Assembly (NCBI GenBank): GCA_037179385.1
Contig: CM074193.1
Span: 38,094,846-38,158,845 of the forward strand
Length of the DNA stretch: 64,000 nt
From: Holothuria scabra
Lineage: Eukaryota > Echinodermata > Holothuroidea > Aspidochirotida > Holothuriidae
Direction: 5' to 3'
Part shown: in pieces, positions 1-12,342 of the stretch
Layout of the letters: each line of letters starts with the position of its first letter
Numbering within the stretch: position 1 is the first letter of the stretch
Position numbers and translations under genes: made by a program
The notes under the pieces: model-generated
The model's database searches: none
What the model saw: only the letters and a program-made list of their open reading frames with translations
What the model was told of the DNA's origin: nothing

Positions 1-199
1 AAAACCTAGGCCTCCAGATGGCTGGAAAAGGCAATTCCTGAATGAAAAAGTATGGGAAATGGTGAAATTACTTTGGTGGTTAGGGCCCTATGTGCAATAT
101 GGCTAAATAAAAATGTCGCATTTTGAGACCAGTACTTACAATTGTCACTTTGCTTGAAAAGAAAAATGAAACTGATGTCTAATATGTATTTATGTTCAG

Positions 200-1640
200 G
201 GGCGCCGTACAAATATAAATTTTGGGGGCCCGTTGGAAGTGGTGGTTACCCCGAAGACTATTTAAGCTGTGCACCACCGTCAGTTGGCGCAAAGCGGAAC
301 ATTTTGAAAAAGTGTGACCCCCAGACAGTCGGAAATGGTATTTCCAGGCTAAGTTCGTTATTACTCTTGACCTTTCGTGTGCAGCAAAAATTTTCACTTC
401 AATGAAAAAAATTATCCAATTCACTTTTGGGTGTAATATATCAGGACAGACAGCAATCGAAATTGTTACTTTGCTCATCAAGAAATCCACATCTGCATGA
501 CAAATTGTTTGCTTTATAAATGGGCGTTTTCTAAAGCAAAATATTCATCGTAAAGAGCTGAATGCGTGAGAATTCACTGCCCTGAGAACAGCCTCTCCCA
601 GCAAATCGAACTAGCTAATGATGCAAGTGTACGGTTATGATACTCCATTTGAGCTTTATTGAGCTTAAAAAATTAACTTCGCATAGTACCTCGACACATT
701 AAGGGCTTAAAAATGCATTTTCAAACAAAATTTTATGACAACCTTGAAAAAAAAATTGGTGTCCGTGCCACCGTGTTTCAATGGGCACGACGCCTCCCTA
801 AAATTATGTCTTAGGTGTTCAAAGATATATCCAGAATTCTGCCACTAGTTTTATTTCTGTGTATGTTTCCATCAGAGGGTATACACAGGCATAGACATGC
901 ATGAACATTTGGGGAGCAGGACAGAATTCTCTGCACATTCTCTGCCCGACAAATTGCAATCCTGCCCGAAAGACTTTGTGTCTAAGTGCAGCGCCACCAT
1001 TAGTTGCAGAGGAGCGTCGAAAAAAGTTTGCAAAATCACTATCATTGAAACAGCCGGAAATACTTTCACAATGCTTTTAAGCAGAATCGAAACAGTCATT
1101 TTTCTCCAATCCTGCCCGAAAAACTATGTGAGTCGAGTACCACCATCAGTTACGAGTCAGTAAAGAAAATGGAAAAAATTGTGAACCCTCAGACAGCCAG
1201 AAATGGCATTTAACTTTTGCAGTCATTATTTTCTAACCCAAAGACTATCCAAGTGGAACTCCAACACCAGTTTGCACCGAGCTTGCAAAAATTTGGAAAA
1301 CTTGCGATCCCCCACACACAGCAAGAAATGTCATTTCCAGCAAGACTATCTAAGCAGTGCGCACTGGTCTGGCGTAGAACGTAGAGAAATTTTGAAAAAT
1401 CGTGAACCCACAACCGAACCGCTGACGGCCGAAAGTGGCATTCACCAAGCTTGAAAACGGAATCTTAAAGCAGTCGTTTTTTAAAATTATTTTTGCAATT
1501 TTGTAATTCTGTCCAAAAGATTAAGAGAAGCGTGCCCAATCGGTTTGCCCGAGTGTGTAGAAAATTTTTTAAAAATCGTAAACCCTCAGATAGCCGGAAA
1601 TGGCATTCACCAGACTTGTGGGCAGAATCTAAACAGTCGT
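200..1640. repeat. Degenerate tandem repeat array
   Basis: A loosely repeated motif (roughly 'ccctcagacagccggaaatg' followed by 'gcattcaccag', with variants) recurs near 322, 1050, 1189, 1314, 1410 and 1585. It is usually preceded by a block like 'ttttgaaaaatcgtgaaccc' and by 'caccatcagttggcg'-type words. Spacing is irregular (about 100-190 bp, with a larger gap between 340 and 990), so this is an old, decayed array. The short reading frames inside it differ from copy to copy and are not credible genes. Confidence 0.6.
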
Positions 1641-2131
1641 TATTTCTTTTTGCAGTGAAATGTGTCCATTAATAATTCGTCTCCCTCTTTCCGGAAATGG
1701 TAACACATCCGTGAAATCGGACATTCCCTCACCACGCATGCGTCGAGGGTGCCCCCCCCCCCCCCCCACCTAAGCTCTGACAAAGTAAGATTATCCTGGT
1801 CTCTATGATCCTGGGTACTGTCGATGAGATCAGCTGGGAGACTGTTACAATCTTAAACAGTATTAGGCAGGAAGATAAATTTGTAACGATTAGTTCCAGA
1901 GTAAGCATGACACAAATGAAGGTTATGCATTCAGCGAATTCTACGGATAGGGTGCCTCAGTCTTTTCATTGGAATAGGAGCCTTACCAAAAGAAACCTTT
2001 GGGGAAAAGATTCAGCCTTTTTTGCCTGTGTCGCTCGGTTAGCGTAGGGAGGTCAAGGTCCCGGACCTTCTCCCCCAGGATCGATGTCATAGACCGAGGT
2101 TCCCGAGAAAAATTGCTCCTGGTAAAAGCAG

Positions 2132-2156
2132 GGAGGTGTTATTAGATAACACCTCC
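2132..2156. repeat. Perfect 11-bp hairpin
   Basis: The arm 'ggaggtgttat', a 3-nt loop 'tag' and the exact reverse complement 'ataacacctcc' form a perfect stem. Nothing nearby shows what it belongs to. Confidence 0.75.
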
Positions 2157-2372
2157 AGGATAAATTGAGCTGATCTCCTCTGAATTCTTTCTAGCTTATT
2201 CTCTAAATAGTGAATCTGGTGTGGATTTCACACACTGCTAGCATCTTCTAATACAGGACGGAGAAGACCTTATAACTGCTAACTTAACATCACGAAAACA
2301 GAAGGACAGATTCCTTCGGAGTATACCAAGCATTCTATTTTCCTTATTGCAAATAGACTACATGTGCTTATA

Positions 2373-2417
2373 ATAAGAGTAAGGACGCGATTACACCAAT
2401 CGCGCTGTTACTCTTAT
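2373..2417. repeat. 17-bp imperfect hairpin
   Basis: Outer arms 'ataagagtaa'/'ttactcttat' (10 bp) and inner arms 'cgcgatt'/'aatcgcg' (7 bp) are separated by a symmetric 3x3 internal loop, with a 5-nt terminal loop. It resembles a small RNA precursor or a decayed inverted-repeat element; there is no sign of which. Confidence 0.6.
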
Positions 2418-2499
2418 GGGGTGATTTAATTAAGTCCTCTTAGTGACGTAGCCACGAGGGGGTGGGGGCTAGAATCCCACTGACTCAACCTTGTAATGC

Positions 2500-2552
2500 A
2501 AAAAAAAAAACAAAAAAAAAACAACAACAACAACAACAACAACAAAAAAAAC
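2500..2552. repeat. A-rich / (CAA)n microsatellite
   Basis: A poly-A tract runs into eight or so CAA units and back into poly-A. This pattern is common at the tail of a retroposed sequence, but no retroposon body is recognisable beside it. Confidence 0.85.
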
Positions 2553-3204
2553 ATCTACAATAGCCGTTTTTCTCTATATCCTTAGACTTTTCCCTCATGT
2601 CGTGCCCCACCCCCCCATGACACCAAAGACCCCCCATGGCACAATCCTGGCTACGCGCTAGAGTCCTCTCTGTACAACATGCTATGCAAGAAAAAAGGAA
2701 CTGTTCAAGGTCATAAAAATCATTTCTAATTTTAATAATGGGAATTGGACTGTTAGAATTCATTTTTCATATTTTTTTTTATTTTTTGACGCGAGGTACA
2801 CTTTAACCATAATTGCACTAATGCGCGCATGGTTTAGATTTGCAAGCTTGAGCTGCTTTGGATAATAATTACATCGATGAGGCTGAAGCGCGTTTAACTT
2901 ATACTTGCGAAAATTTTGGCACTTTGTGAAGGTTTTGCGAACCGGCATATGGTGCTGACTTAATGACAGAGAACAGTTGGGCCTACGGCATTTGATCTAG
3001 TTGGAAAAGTCGACATAGGTTCAGACAGAGAAAAATGGGCCAGACTTGACGGTACACAGTGGCCCAAGAGCGAATTTTTAAGTGGGCCAAACACCAAATA
3101 AGACGCCAAAAATTTTCAACAATAGGCTATAATAGCAATGAAAGGTGGCCAAATATGCCTACGACAGAAAAAGTGGGCGGGGCTTAAGCCCCTCAGCTCC
3201 TCGT

Positions 3205-3340
3205 CTCCGGCATGGGCGGGGATCGGTCTTTGGAAGTAGGTGAGGGATATACTTGGGGTCCCTATCTAAGCGGAGCGCAACCATCGGTTGGCGCGGAGCG
3301 TACCAAAATAAAAAAAAAATCGGCCAAAAATACGACAGAG
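3205..3340 (+). repeat. Displaced copy of the 0.2-1.6 kb repeat
   Basis: The words 'ccctatctaagcgg', 'gcgcaaccatcggttggcgc' and the following A-rich 'aaaatcggcc' block parallel 'gactatttaagctgtgcacc' and 'gtcagttggcgcaaagcgg' near 255-300. It is therefore a separate copy of the same repeat. Confidence 0.5.
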
Positions 3341-3791
3341 ATCACCGGAGTGGCCCTTTCTGGGTTATCTAACGTGATTTCATGGCAGCTGTCAGAAGAG
3401 TATTTCATAAAAAGGTAAAATGTCTATCGAAGAGAGGATAGAAAAGTAAAATTTGCCTGATTGCCTTAAAATGAGGATCAGTTTCTGAATCGAGGGAAAA
3501 GAACATCATTGGGCAGCGGCCGAAGTGGTAGCCAAAGTGTTCCGTGGGGACGTGATTTGCCGTGCACTGCGCGTCGAAATATCTGCCCTAAGTTCAGCAA
3601 AGTTTTGAAAATGTTGAGCTTGTAATGGAGAAGAGTTTGGATTCTGGGTTCATATAAGGAAATGTGAAAAGTTCGGGACAACTGAAGAATCTTTATCACT
3701 TATTCGTAAGTCTGAGATCTCGACACAGCTACCAAAGATCGTTAATTGTTGCTACAAAGCGTTATTTAAGACTTACAAATTGAGGCTGTAT

Positions 3792-5823
3792 TTAACATAA
3801 CATAACAAGTTGAAGGGCAAAGGAGGGCCAAGGCCCCATAAGATGCCCTGAAGACCAAGCCCTAATCAAAAGTCTAACCACCAAAGCTTGACTACAGCCC
3901 CAAACAATCAGATTCTACCACAGTCATGGAAAAACCTGTCAATGTTAACCTTAAAGCAGTGAACTGAGGGGGAGTTTACTACCCAATCTGGTAGACAATT
4001 CCACTCGTTGACAACTCTATGGGAGAAACTAAACTTCCTAATGTCAAGCCTTGCAAAAGGCTTTTCAAGCTTTTTACAATGCCCACGCACCCGAGAATTA
4101 CCTTGAACCCTTAAATAACTACAAGTCAGAAGGGGATTCCTTTCACAAAGGAACTTGAAAACCTGGAGCATGTCTCCCCTAATCCTTCTCAGCTCCAAGG
4201 TGGTAAGCCCAAGATGTTTAAGCCTAGCATGATAAGGCAAATTTCTCACCTCAGGAATGAGGCGAGTGGCTCTCCTCTGAACCTGCTCTAAAACAAACTT
4301 GTCCTTTTCATAGAAGGGACTCCAAGCCTGAGCTGCATAGTCAAGATGGGGTCTTACCAACTGCTTATACAAATTAAGTACAATATCCTTACTAAAATTG
4401 ATGAAATTCCTCTTGATCAATCCAAGCACTCTATTAGCCTTTACAGCAGTGGCTGCACACTGCTTTGATGACTTTAAGTCCCCAGTAATTACAACACCCA
4501 GATCTTTCTCAGAGGTGACATTACTTAAAACACAACCATTCATGTTATAATCATAGCTAAAACTTTTGGGACCAAAATGAAGGACCTTACACTTATCTGC
4601 ATTAAAAGACATTTGCCAGGTCTGAGACCAAGAAAATAACCTATCTAGATCTTTCTGCAGCAGTAAGGCATCATCCAAAATGCTAATTTTCCTATAAAGC
4701 TTAGTATCATCTGCAAACTTACTTATACGAGATGTAAGAGAACTATCAATATCATTGATGAAAATTAAGAAAAGAAGTGGGCCAAGGACAGAACCCTGTG
4801 GTACTCCACTTGTGACTTCTTTCCAAGAGGAGAAGTTACCATTGACAGCAACTCTCTGAGATCTACCATGAAGCCACGAATTTATCCAATCAGCACAATT
4901 GCCCTGAACCCCTAACCTATGCAGTTTAACCATTAGCCTACCTAATGGAACTTTATCAAAAGCCTTTGAAAAGTCAAGGTAAATGACATCAACGCCATAC
5001 CCGGAATCAAGAGATGAAGAGACATCTTCAAGAAAGCTCAGTATGTTAGTAACACAAGATCTGCTTGGCAGGAAACCATGCTGTGACAGATTAAGTAACT
5101 CATTATCTAAAAGATACTTAAGTAAACTATCCTTAATCAAAGATTCCATAACTTTGCACACAACACTGGTTAAACTAACAGGCCTGTAATTGCAAGGATT
5201 ACTTCGATCCCCTTCTTAAAAATTGGAGTAACATTTGCTACCCGCCAGTCAGTAGGAACAAAACTCGAATCCAGACACTTCTGAAAAATGATGGAAAGAG
5301 GAACTGACAAAATCTCAGAGCATTCGCGTAAAATGGCTGGGTGGACCCCATCTGGCCCAGGGGCCTTACTAGCTTTCAAACTCTGTAACTTTTTACAAAC
5401 TTGTTCCTCTGAGAAAATGACATAACTGATTGAAGAAGAGACATCAGAACCATTACATGTCCCCAACAAAGATGATTCCTCAGTAAAAACAGATACAAAA
5501 TAGTCATTTAACAAATTAGCCATATCCTGATGGTTACTAACCAAAGTATTATCATCACCTTTGAGAGGCCCCACACCCTCCTTAAGCTTCTGCTTAGACC
5601 TCACATAGGCATGAAAAGTTTTGGGGTTTATCTTAACCTCCTTTGCCAACTGCTTTTCAAACCCAGTTTTAGTTCCATTTACCAAATTTTTAACTAAGAA
5701 TTCCTGCTTCTTGTAAGCTGCTAAGTTTTCTGGACTTTTACTGGCCCTATAGCGACGCCAACACTTACGTTTCTTCCTAGTTGCTCTGAGAACTTCTCTA
5801 GAAATCCAAATTGGCCTTTTAAC
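3792..5823 (-). pseudogene. CR1/jockey-like LINE, 5'-truncated and frameshifted reverse transcriptase
   Basis: Read on the minus strand, this is the 3' half of a non-LTR retrotransposon. Translation begins mid-protein near 5823 in a basic region (WISREVLRATRKK..., then YKKQEF). It proceeds through the finger motif KAPGPDGVHP, the 'W..ANVTPIFKKG' block, the palm 'YLDFSKAFDKVP', 'GVPQGSVLGPLLF' and the catalytic FADD box, and ends in the C-terminal region at 3908. A one-base deletion near 5208, just after the FKKG motif, shifts the frame, so the pieces 5170-5823 and 3908-5161 no longer form one protein. No endonuclease domain remains. The 3' end (about 3792-3907) carries a short (TTATG)n-type tail, typical of CR1-like elements, and I see no target-site duplication. 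The element is dead as it stands. Confidence 0.9.
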
Positions 5824-6231
5824 GACATTTTAAGGGTCATGAGCTTCCTAAGGGAAATTTGGGAGGAAAATTTTACACATTTGAAACAAGTAATTGCAAA
5901 ATTTGAACTTCGAAGAGAATGAGATATTTCATATAAGAAGAGTTGGGAAAATGACACTAGTTGGCTGATGTCACAAATGGCCCAGCGAATTTCCGAATTT
6001 TCCCTTTTTAGAGCCAGAGGGAAATCTCCCCATACCCCCTGTGGCTTCGCCAGTGTAATTGAATGTCTTTTATTTGATTGTATATCTTCCATTCAAATAG
6101 TAATTTTATTTCGACACGTGTACGGTTCGAGTCACATCACATCAGTTTCAAGTTTCTTGTCGACACTCCTCCGCCGGGTCTTTATGATGAGTAATTGAAT
6201 AGATTTATATTTATATACCGGTATACATGTT

Positions 6232-6640
6232 TACACTCTATAATCAAAAGAGTGAACTTAGTCACTCTTTGATCGAGTGAAAAGTGTAAATTCACTCCAT
6301 TAGAGTGATAATTCACTCCATTAGAGTGATAATTCACTCCAAGAGGAATGCAGTTCCCTCCAAAAAGAGTGAAATTCACTAGAGGAAGAGGGAAAATTCA
6401 CTCTTCCACGAGTGCCTGCAATGATCGCTCTTTGGAGCGATCACTGTGGGCACTCCATCAAGAGTGAAACTTCGCTCGTTTCAAGGGAAGTTCACTCTTT
6501 TTGGAGTGAACTTCACTCTTTTTGGAGGGAATTACTAGTTCGCTCCTCTTGGAGTGAACTATATCACTCTAATGGAGTGAATTTACACTTTTCACTCGAT
6601 CAAAGAGTGACTTAGTTCACTCTTTTGATTTTAGAGTGTA
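6232..6640. mobile_element. Fold-back element built of GAGTGAA/TTCACTC words
   Basis: The two ends are long inverted repeats. The left arm from 6232 (TACACTCTA, then 'atcaaaagagtgaactta', 'gtcactctttgatcgagtg', 'aaaagtgtaaattcactcc') is matched almost base for base by the reverse complement of the right arm ending at 6640. The inner arms are themselves arrays of GAGTGAA and TTCACTC, so the element can pair along most of its ~400 bp. It is bounded by TA on both sides, which fits a Tc1/mariner-type MITE, but no transposase is present. Confidence 0.85.
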
Positions 6641-9600
6641 TAATCACGTCTCGTAATAAAGGCCTTAAACATTAAGTAATTGTTTTATTTGTTTATAATC
6701 ATCTGCAGTCATTTTCTGAATTAAATAATTCTAATATTTAAATAAAAATATCCCTCACCCCTGGATCGCTTCCCTCCACGGTCTCCGGGGTCTTTTTCTT
6801 ACTTTAGCATTTTGGGGGGGGGGGTAAAAGAATTTCCATACCCACGGTCGCGATGGCTCCGGGTGCGGCATTATGCCTCACGCCGCATTAAACAATTTTG
6901 GCCCATAACGCCTATATATGTTGGTATGGTGCCTTATCATTCTTTCATGAATAAAAATTGTTTAGTCTTCTTTGTGAGGGGAACCGAGCCTCCTAACCCC
7001 TGGAAACAATAGCAATATTGTAAGAATAAACTTTAAAAGATATATTCTCAGGGTGACTTTGGTCTCGTCTAGCCCACTTATGCGCCCGGCTAATCAAATT
7101 TGCTTTATTTTCCGGAGCCACTGACTCAGGCTCATTTAGGCTAAAATTTAGGGTACGTCGGTTTTATCCACAGGCGCGCCAAGGACTTAATACCTTGCGC
7201 AAGTCAAATATTTGGCGCGTACTTGTTCAAATCGACTTTATTCAGGGTAACCCTGTTAAGATGAGCGAAATTTGTTAAATACCTTTCGTCCTTATGAAAA
7301 TAGCGCCTTTACATTGGCTTACTCCAACCTTTGTCAATACATGTGCCCGTCAGTCGGATTTGTTTGCAATTTATGTATTTGGTGCTGGCTACTTTTTACG
7401 CTGTTTGAACTTCGATACTTATGGGGTGAATTTTGATTCGTTTTGATTATATTTCCCATGTCAGAGGACGCTGAGAAGACGAAATACTTAAGGAAAGGTA
7501 ATTTACCATAAACTTCTCAAAATAAGGAGCCTCGAGTATTGTCACACTCACAGTCACGCAGTGTGTTGAAATTTCGCGAAAAAGGTTCCAATGTATTATC
7601 GTTGGTTGCAAGATTATATTTTTTGCATAACGTTAGACTAGGCTAGCCCTTGAACAGGACCCAGCATTACGTTCCTATGCTATACACTTCATTTCTGGGC
7701 CCTTGCCCGGTATACACAAAAACACAGCTCACTTGCCTACTCACACGTGAGTATATAGGCATCCCTCACGTCCCCAAAAAGATACCTTTTCTCACCAAAC
7801 TTTCCACAGATGATCTTTGTCATCACATTCACCTTCCACACAAGTCTGTTAACGAAATAAGACCTTTAAGAGGGAAATTTTGGCTGGATAATTCTGCGAG
7901 TAACGTTAAGCCTGTGCAGATTATTTTTTCAGTCGAAGAAGTCAGTGTTTGTCATGTGATCTCATTTAAAACGGAGAAACCTACGCATTGACTGTACAAT
8001 TTCGTAATGTACAGAGAGCTTACTAGGCCTATATGAAGTACAAGTATTGACTAGCCGCGCTTACTAATTGGTCTTCGACAGCTTGTCTAGCGGAAGACCT
8101 TCCCATCATGCAACACAGTAGCACTGTAGCAGACGATCAAGTTGTCGATATTACTGGGAAGGATGGCACCACATTTTTCCTGCCTTTTGCTATGAATTTA
8201 CTGGTATTAAACATTCCAGAAGGTATAAGTGGTATTTAAGAATGCTCAAAATCATTATATTAACTCAAATCTGTTCTATGAACCATTCCATCGTAATTAT
8301 AGCTCGGTTTGTTGTTTTGGCTTAAAACGTTGTTACCTTTGTACATGTAGGCCAGTGGCCGTAGTAAGGAGTGACTACAACGAGTGGATTATACGGTCAC
8401 GTTCAGTGACTAGACTAGGCCAGACCTTAGACTAACTGTTATTTGTTAATGTTAGGCCTAACGTTAGTCGGGTTGTCCAAGCGTTATACAGTATACAGCC
8501 TAGGCCTGGGCTTTATATAAAAAGGAGGGGTAGGCCTGGGCCTACAGTAAAACCTGTGATGAGTCGCTGCTGTGAATGATGCAGGGATTTTCATCAAATC
8601 ATGGAATTCATAATGTACCGTCACCTATCTTTACACCAAATCAGATCAGTACGCCACCTAAAGTTAGGCTTAACTAGCATAGCTACCTTTACTCGTTAGT
8701 CAGTACAATGCAAGCGCACACACCGACTATTGACGAGTCCAAATCCATTGCTCTTGTACAGTAGAACCCAAGAAGAATTGGGCTTTCAATTCCAGTGTGA
8801 CAATTAAATGTCATGTTTGGTTTCATCCTGCTTGCCAGGACACAAAGGAAGAAGCAGTAAAGGAAAAAAGAAAAGCATACTGCAGGACTTGCCAAATTCA
8901 CCTAAATTCCAGAAGTCCATTTAAAACACTGTAAAATGTGTGGTACATAAATTTTATGATCGCTTCCATACACAAAAGTAAACATGGCTTTTAATTTGTA
9001 TTTGTCAAATGCGTGTTCTTTTCAATATAGCCCGTACCGGTACGAATTATGGTCTACATACTTACGTAGCTCGTACCACATGTACTTTGGATATATGTTC
9101 ACAGTCTGGCCCGCTTCTTACCAGTAATAGGTAAGGAAATGTTAACTTCAAAAGGTGCACTTAGTTTGATCTTTACCCTGAAGTTACCTTTTTAATATAT
9201 TTTGAGTTCGACATGCATTAGCCGGATTACTGCCAGCCCAGTCTTAGTAAAAGCAATGCTGGTAAGCCTTACACTGAGATGGCCTAAGGTAGGCCTATCC
9301 AATTTTATCAATGTTAGGCCATCGTCATGGATTCTCATTCTAGTCTTTGTCATGGATTCTAGTCTTCGTCATGACACCATCACGGATTTTAACCTTCATC
9401 ACATTACGGAGTCGTCAGGAATTTTAGATGATCCCAAAAAGGAGAAGGTGCTGTAGATTACATTGCCAAACACCAACGCAGCATTTCACACAAAACTCTT
9501 GATGATTTCTCACCTTTTACTACATTTTACTCCTTCAAATCTCTTGAGAACATTCCTTCATCTTTCTCTGATGAAACAAAACAAACATTAGGTTGTCTTG
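6641..9600. other. Intergenic DNA, no gene seen
   Basis: The longest open frame is 113 codons (7650-7991, plus strand). It has no recognised family and no repeat-type signature. Words such as 'taggcct' are frequent. I see no RNA gene. Confidence 0.4.
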
Positions 9601-9601
9601 A

Positions 9602-9902
9602 AGGGCCAAACCTCTCACCCCAAACTACAACTTTGGTACCCGGGTACCGAAATTCTCCATTGGCTCAGCTCTTTGACTGACAGCTTATCTAAACAATGCA
9701 GAGTGCCAAAGCTTATACAGTAGTGCACAACATGAACAGTACTAAGAGTGGTTTGATTGTATAAATTGAATTTTTCTATACTCACCCTGAAGCAGTAAAC
9801 TGAGACTGTTCCTGGATAAGGATGAATTTCAGACAATTGTGGGAGGGGCTTCAGTAAGAAGGTTAGAAGAATTGGTACTTTTGGGGTGAGAGAACTGGGC
9901 CT
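9602..9902 (-). mobile_element. MITE family A, copy 1
   Basis: A ~300-bp element whose ends read AGGGCCAAACCTCTCACCCC on the left and the inverted form ('ggggtgagag...gggcct') on the right. Internal sequence matches the reverse complement of the copies at 12685-12987 and 55022-55297 (shared 'ctcaccctgaagcagtaaac', 'ttgtataaattgaatttttc'). The flanking tetranucleotides are TTGA/TTCA, probably decayed TTAA. Confidence 0.85.
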
Positions 9903-10344
9903 TTCAACAAAAAACTCACATCAAATGCCAACAAACTTGCCCTCCGATTCGATGTAAACCCCAGACTAGATCACTCGTCTCCATTTCATGAGGTCACATT
10001 ACTGTATGTAATGGGAATTGCCCTGTACAAAGACGGTTCTCCTATGGTTGACAGATTTAACAGCAGTTCGAACTACCCAAATGGGAAAACTGGATTTGTT
10101 CCGGGGACAGAGTACCTGTCTCCACAAAACCTCGGTACCTCATGTTTTATGGTATATACCGGTACTTTGAGAAATACCGGTATACTGTGAAACCTTATTT
10201 AATGCATGCAGCCTGTATAGGCCTAGGCATAGGCTATGTCAAAACTTCCTGGAAAGCACCTTGTGCATTCCAAGCGTAATTATGCGTGCGAGTCAAGTAT
10301 ACATTTTAACATTGTATGTGACTTTGCGTTTGTGTACATACGTA

Positions 10345-12058
10345 CCGTATATTCTGTAATAAACGCTCCCCCTCTAATAAACGCCCCCCTCAAAATTTTT
10401 AACAACTGCGTAGGCCAAGGCCTCCCGCACTACAGGCCCAAACCACAGATAAAACTAGTATAGTGTTTGACCGGTAATTAATGCATAATCATCATTTAAT
10501 TTAACAATCGGCCCGATGCCGATTACCGATTATTAGAAAGAGGGAAGACACGTGTTTGTCCCTATAAAAGTACGCGCCCCTTGCTTTGTTCATATCGTTC
10601 AAGTTGGAAAATATTGGGAATAGTTCCGTTTGTTTTGCGAATGGAATATCATTTTTGTAGGCCTGACATTTTCTTTTCAAAAGTGGAGATATAAACCAGT
10701 CGTTGATACAGTAGGACTGTTTTCAGTCGATGTCACATACCCTTTGATAATTTAGCTCTTAGGCAAACATCATGCTCTGTTTAGTTTTCATCCCCCAATC
10801 ATGTCGGAACATTTGCAGTATTTTACTGTACTGGGTTGTAGTTGCGTTAATGTACTGTAGAATCCCGCTTTAATGAGGCCATGTAGAAATACGCAATCAT
10901 AATAATCTTAGCGGTTCTGGGGCAGCAAAACAATTGCACCCGATTAACGTATCCTATGGTTCCTTACGGATATAAATATCCCCGTAAATTTTTAGCAATT
11001 CTTGTCCAAAACTTACGTCTTGTTTGAAAATAATCTGCAATTGAAATGCACGTAAGAGAGATCCCCGAAAAATCCAAGTACGCAGAGATTTGTGATGTCG
11101 TTTCTTGTTGAATTTAGCACGGGGCTCGCCCGGCTGCGCTAGCCGGTTCTATCAGCATAGGAAATGTGATCGTCGTAACACATAAAAACTCAATAGAAAA
11201 ATTCGTCTCGAGGCTCAGTATTTTCACACACTAAATCACATAGGCGATGGCGCGAGTTGTGATTGGCTGGCTAGAATCATTGCATTTGAACCAATCACGA
11301 TGCTGGGGCAACTTAAATTTTGCAATGGATCGTATGCATATGATGTCACCGAGCAAAACATGATGCCTTGTTTGGCGGTAAAAACGGACACGCACGTAAG
11401 TGCGTGGACGATGAAGTAGCCTGCATGAGACCACGTGCATCACTGTTTTCGCCGGCGATGACGTTTACATTTCATAAGTCCTACTACAAATAACATTACG
11501 GAAGGAATGCGAGAAATGGCTTAATTTATGCAGGATAATAACCACCGAACTTCCAAAGATTCTAGGTGCTACGTGTACAAAACGTGCACAGATATACATG
11601 GCAAGCTTTGGGACTTGGAAATACAGCCAAACACTGCAGCTCGGATAGTCTGTACTTGTGCTTTTGTACAGAACAAATTGCACAGCAACTTAAGCGGCAC
11701 TTTTTCCAGACTGCAAGGAATACAATTCCACGTTATACTACATTGTTATGGGGAAAATAACCAACGACCGCGCTCATGGCAGGGGTATAATTTATACGTT
11801 TGTGCTTATCAATGCATTCCGTTTTGGCGGGAAGGATTGAGTACGGTATTCACAGGAATTTTAACGAAATTAAGAGCAAGTTGCAAGTATATTTGTGCCC
11901 TTTTTTCAGTTTACAAATAATCGGTGGTAATGATGGGTTGAATGGCAGAATTTTACCGATGCCGATTAGTTAATCTTTTATCCCAATATACCCTCAAATA
12001 AACGCCCCCCTTTTCAAAAATGTAATGCCCCTGGGGGCGTTTATTACAGAATATACGG
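10345..12058. mobile_element. 1.7-kb non-autonomous TIR element
   Basis: The left end ccgtatattctgtaataaac (then gc) is repeated perfectly in inverse orientation at the right end, and both ends abut the dinucleotide TA. Just inside each end lies a second motif, 'aataaacgcccccc', in direct orientation. The interior also has paired 'gatgccgatta' words near 10515 and 11958. The only sizeable frame inside (11528-11920, 130 codons) has no transposase motif, so I regard the element as non-autonomous. Superfamily is undetermined; a TA duplication would suit Tc1/mariner-like elements. Confidence 0.8.
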
Positions 12059-12342
12059 TATGTAAATCAGTCAAGTATGGGTTGTTCCACACTTTGCCTT
12101 TTTCTTTTGCAGTACATATCGCCCAGATATCATTTGAATCCTTGTCACCCTATCTGTTCTGCATAAAAAAAAATAAGGTGCTTGATCACCAAAGGACTGT
12201 ACCTACAGCAATCTGTGGAAAAATGCTGAAAGAACCAGAATAAAACGATATTTTCCCATTCAAAATCTCTTAAAAAAAGGATGGGGCTCTTAAAAAGGAT
12301 GCTGGCAGGGACGGGAAACATATTATTTTCTTTCTGAAGGGA

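Larger units (their letters stand above)
1641..3204. other. Intergenic DNA without a recognised gene
   Basis: I see no supported gene. The stretch holds a poly-C run (about 1752-1767), two hairpins (listed separately), and an A-rich (CAA)n tract. An 80-codon open frame at 1805-2047 has no recognisable motif and no splice or family support. Confidence 0.5.

Noticed and set aside
5721..6092. 123-codon minus-strand frame upstream of the LINE
   Set aside because: Overlaps the true LINE frame in another phase; outside it there is no similarity to a LINE endonuclease.
7650..7991. 113-codon open frame
   Set aside because: No domain, no splice context, composition like the surrounding AT-rich DNA.
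11528..11920. 130-codon open frame inside the 10.3-12.1 kb TIR element
   Set aside because: No DDE/D pattern or other transposase motif; a second overlapping frame is open over part of it.
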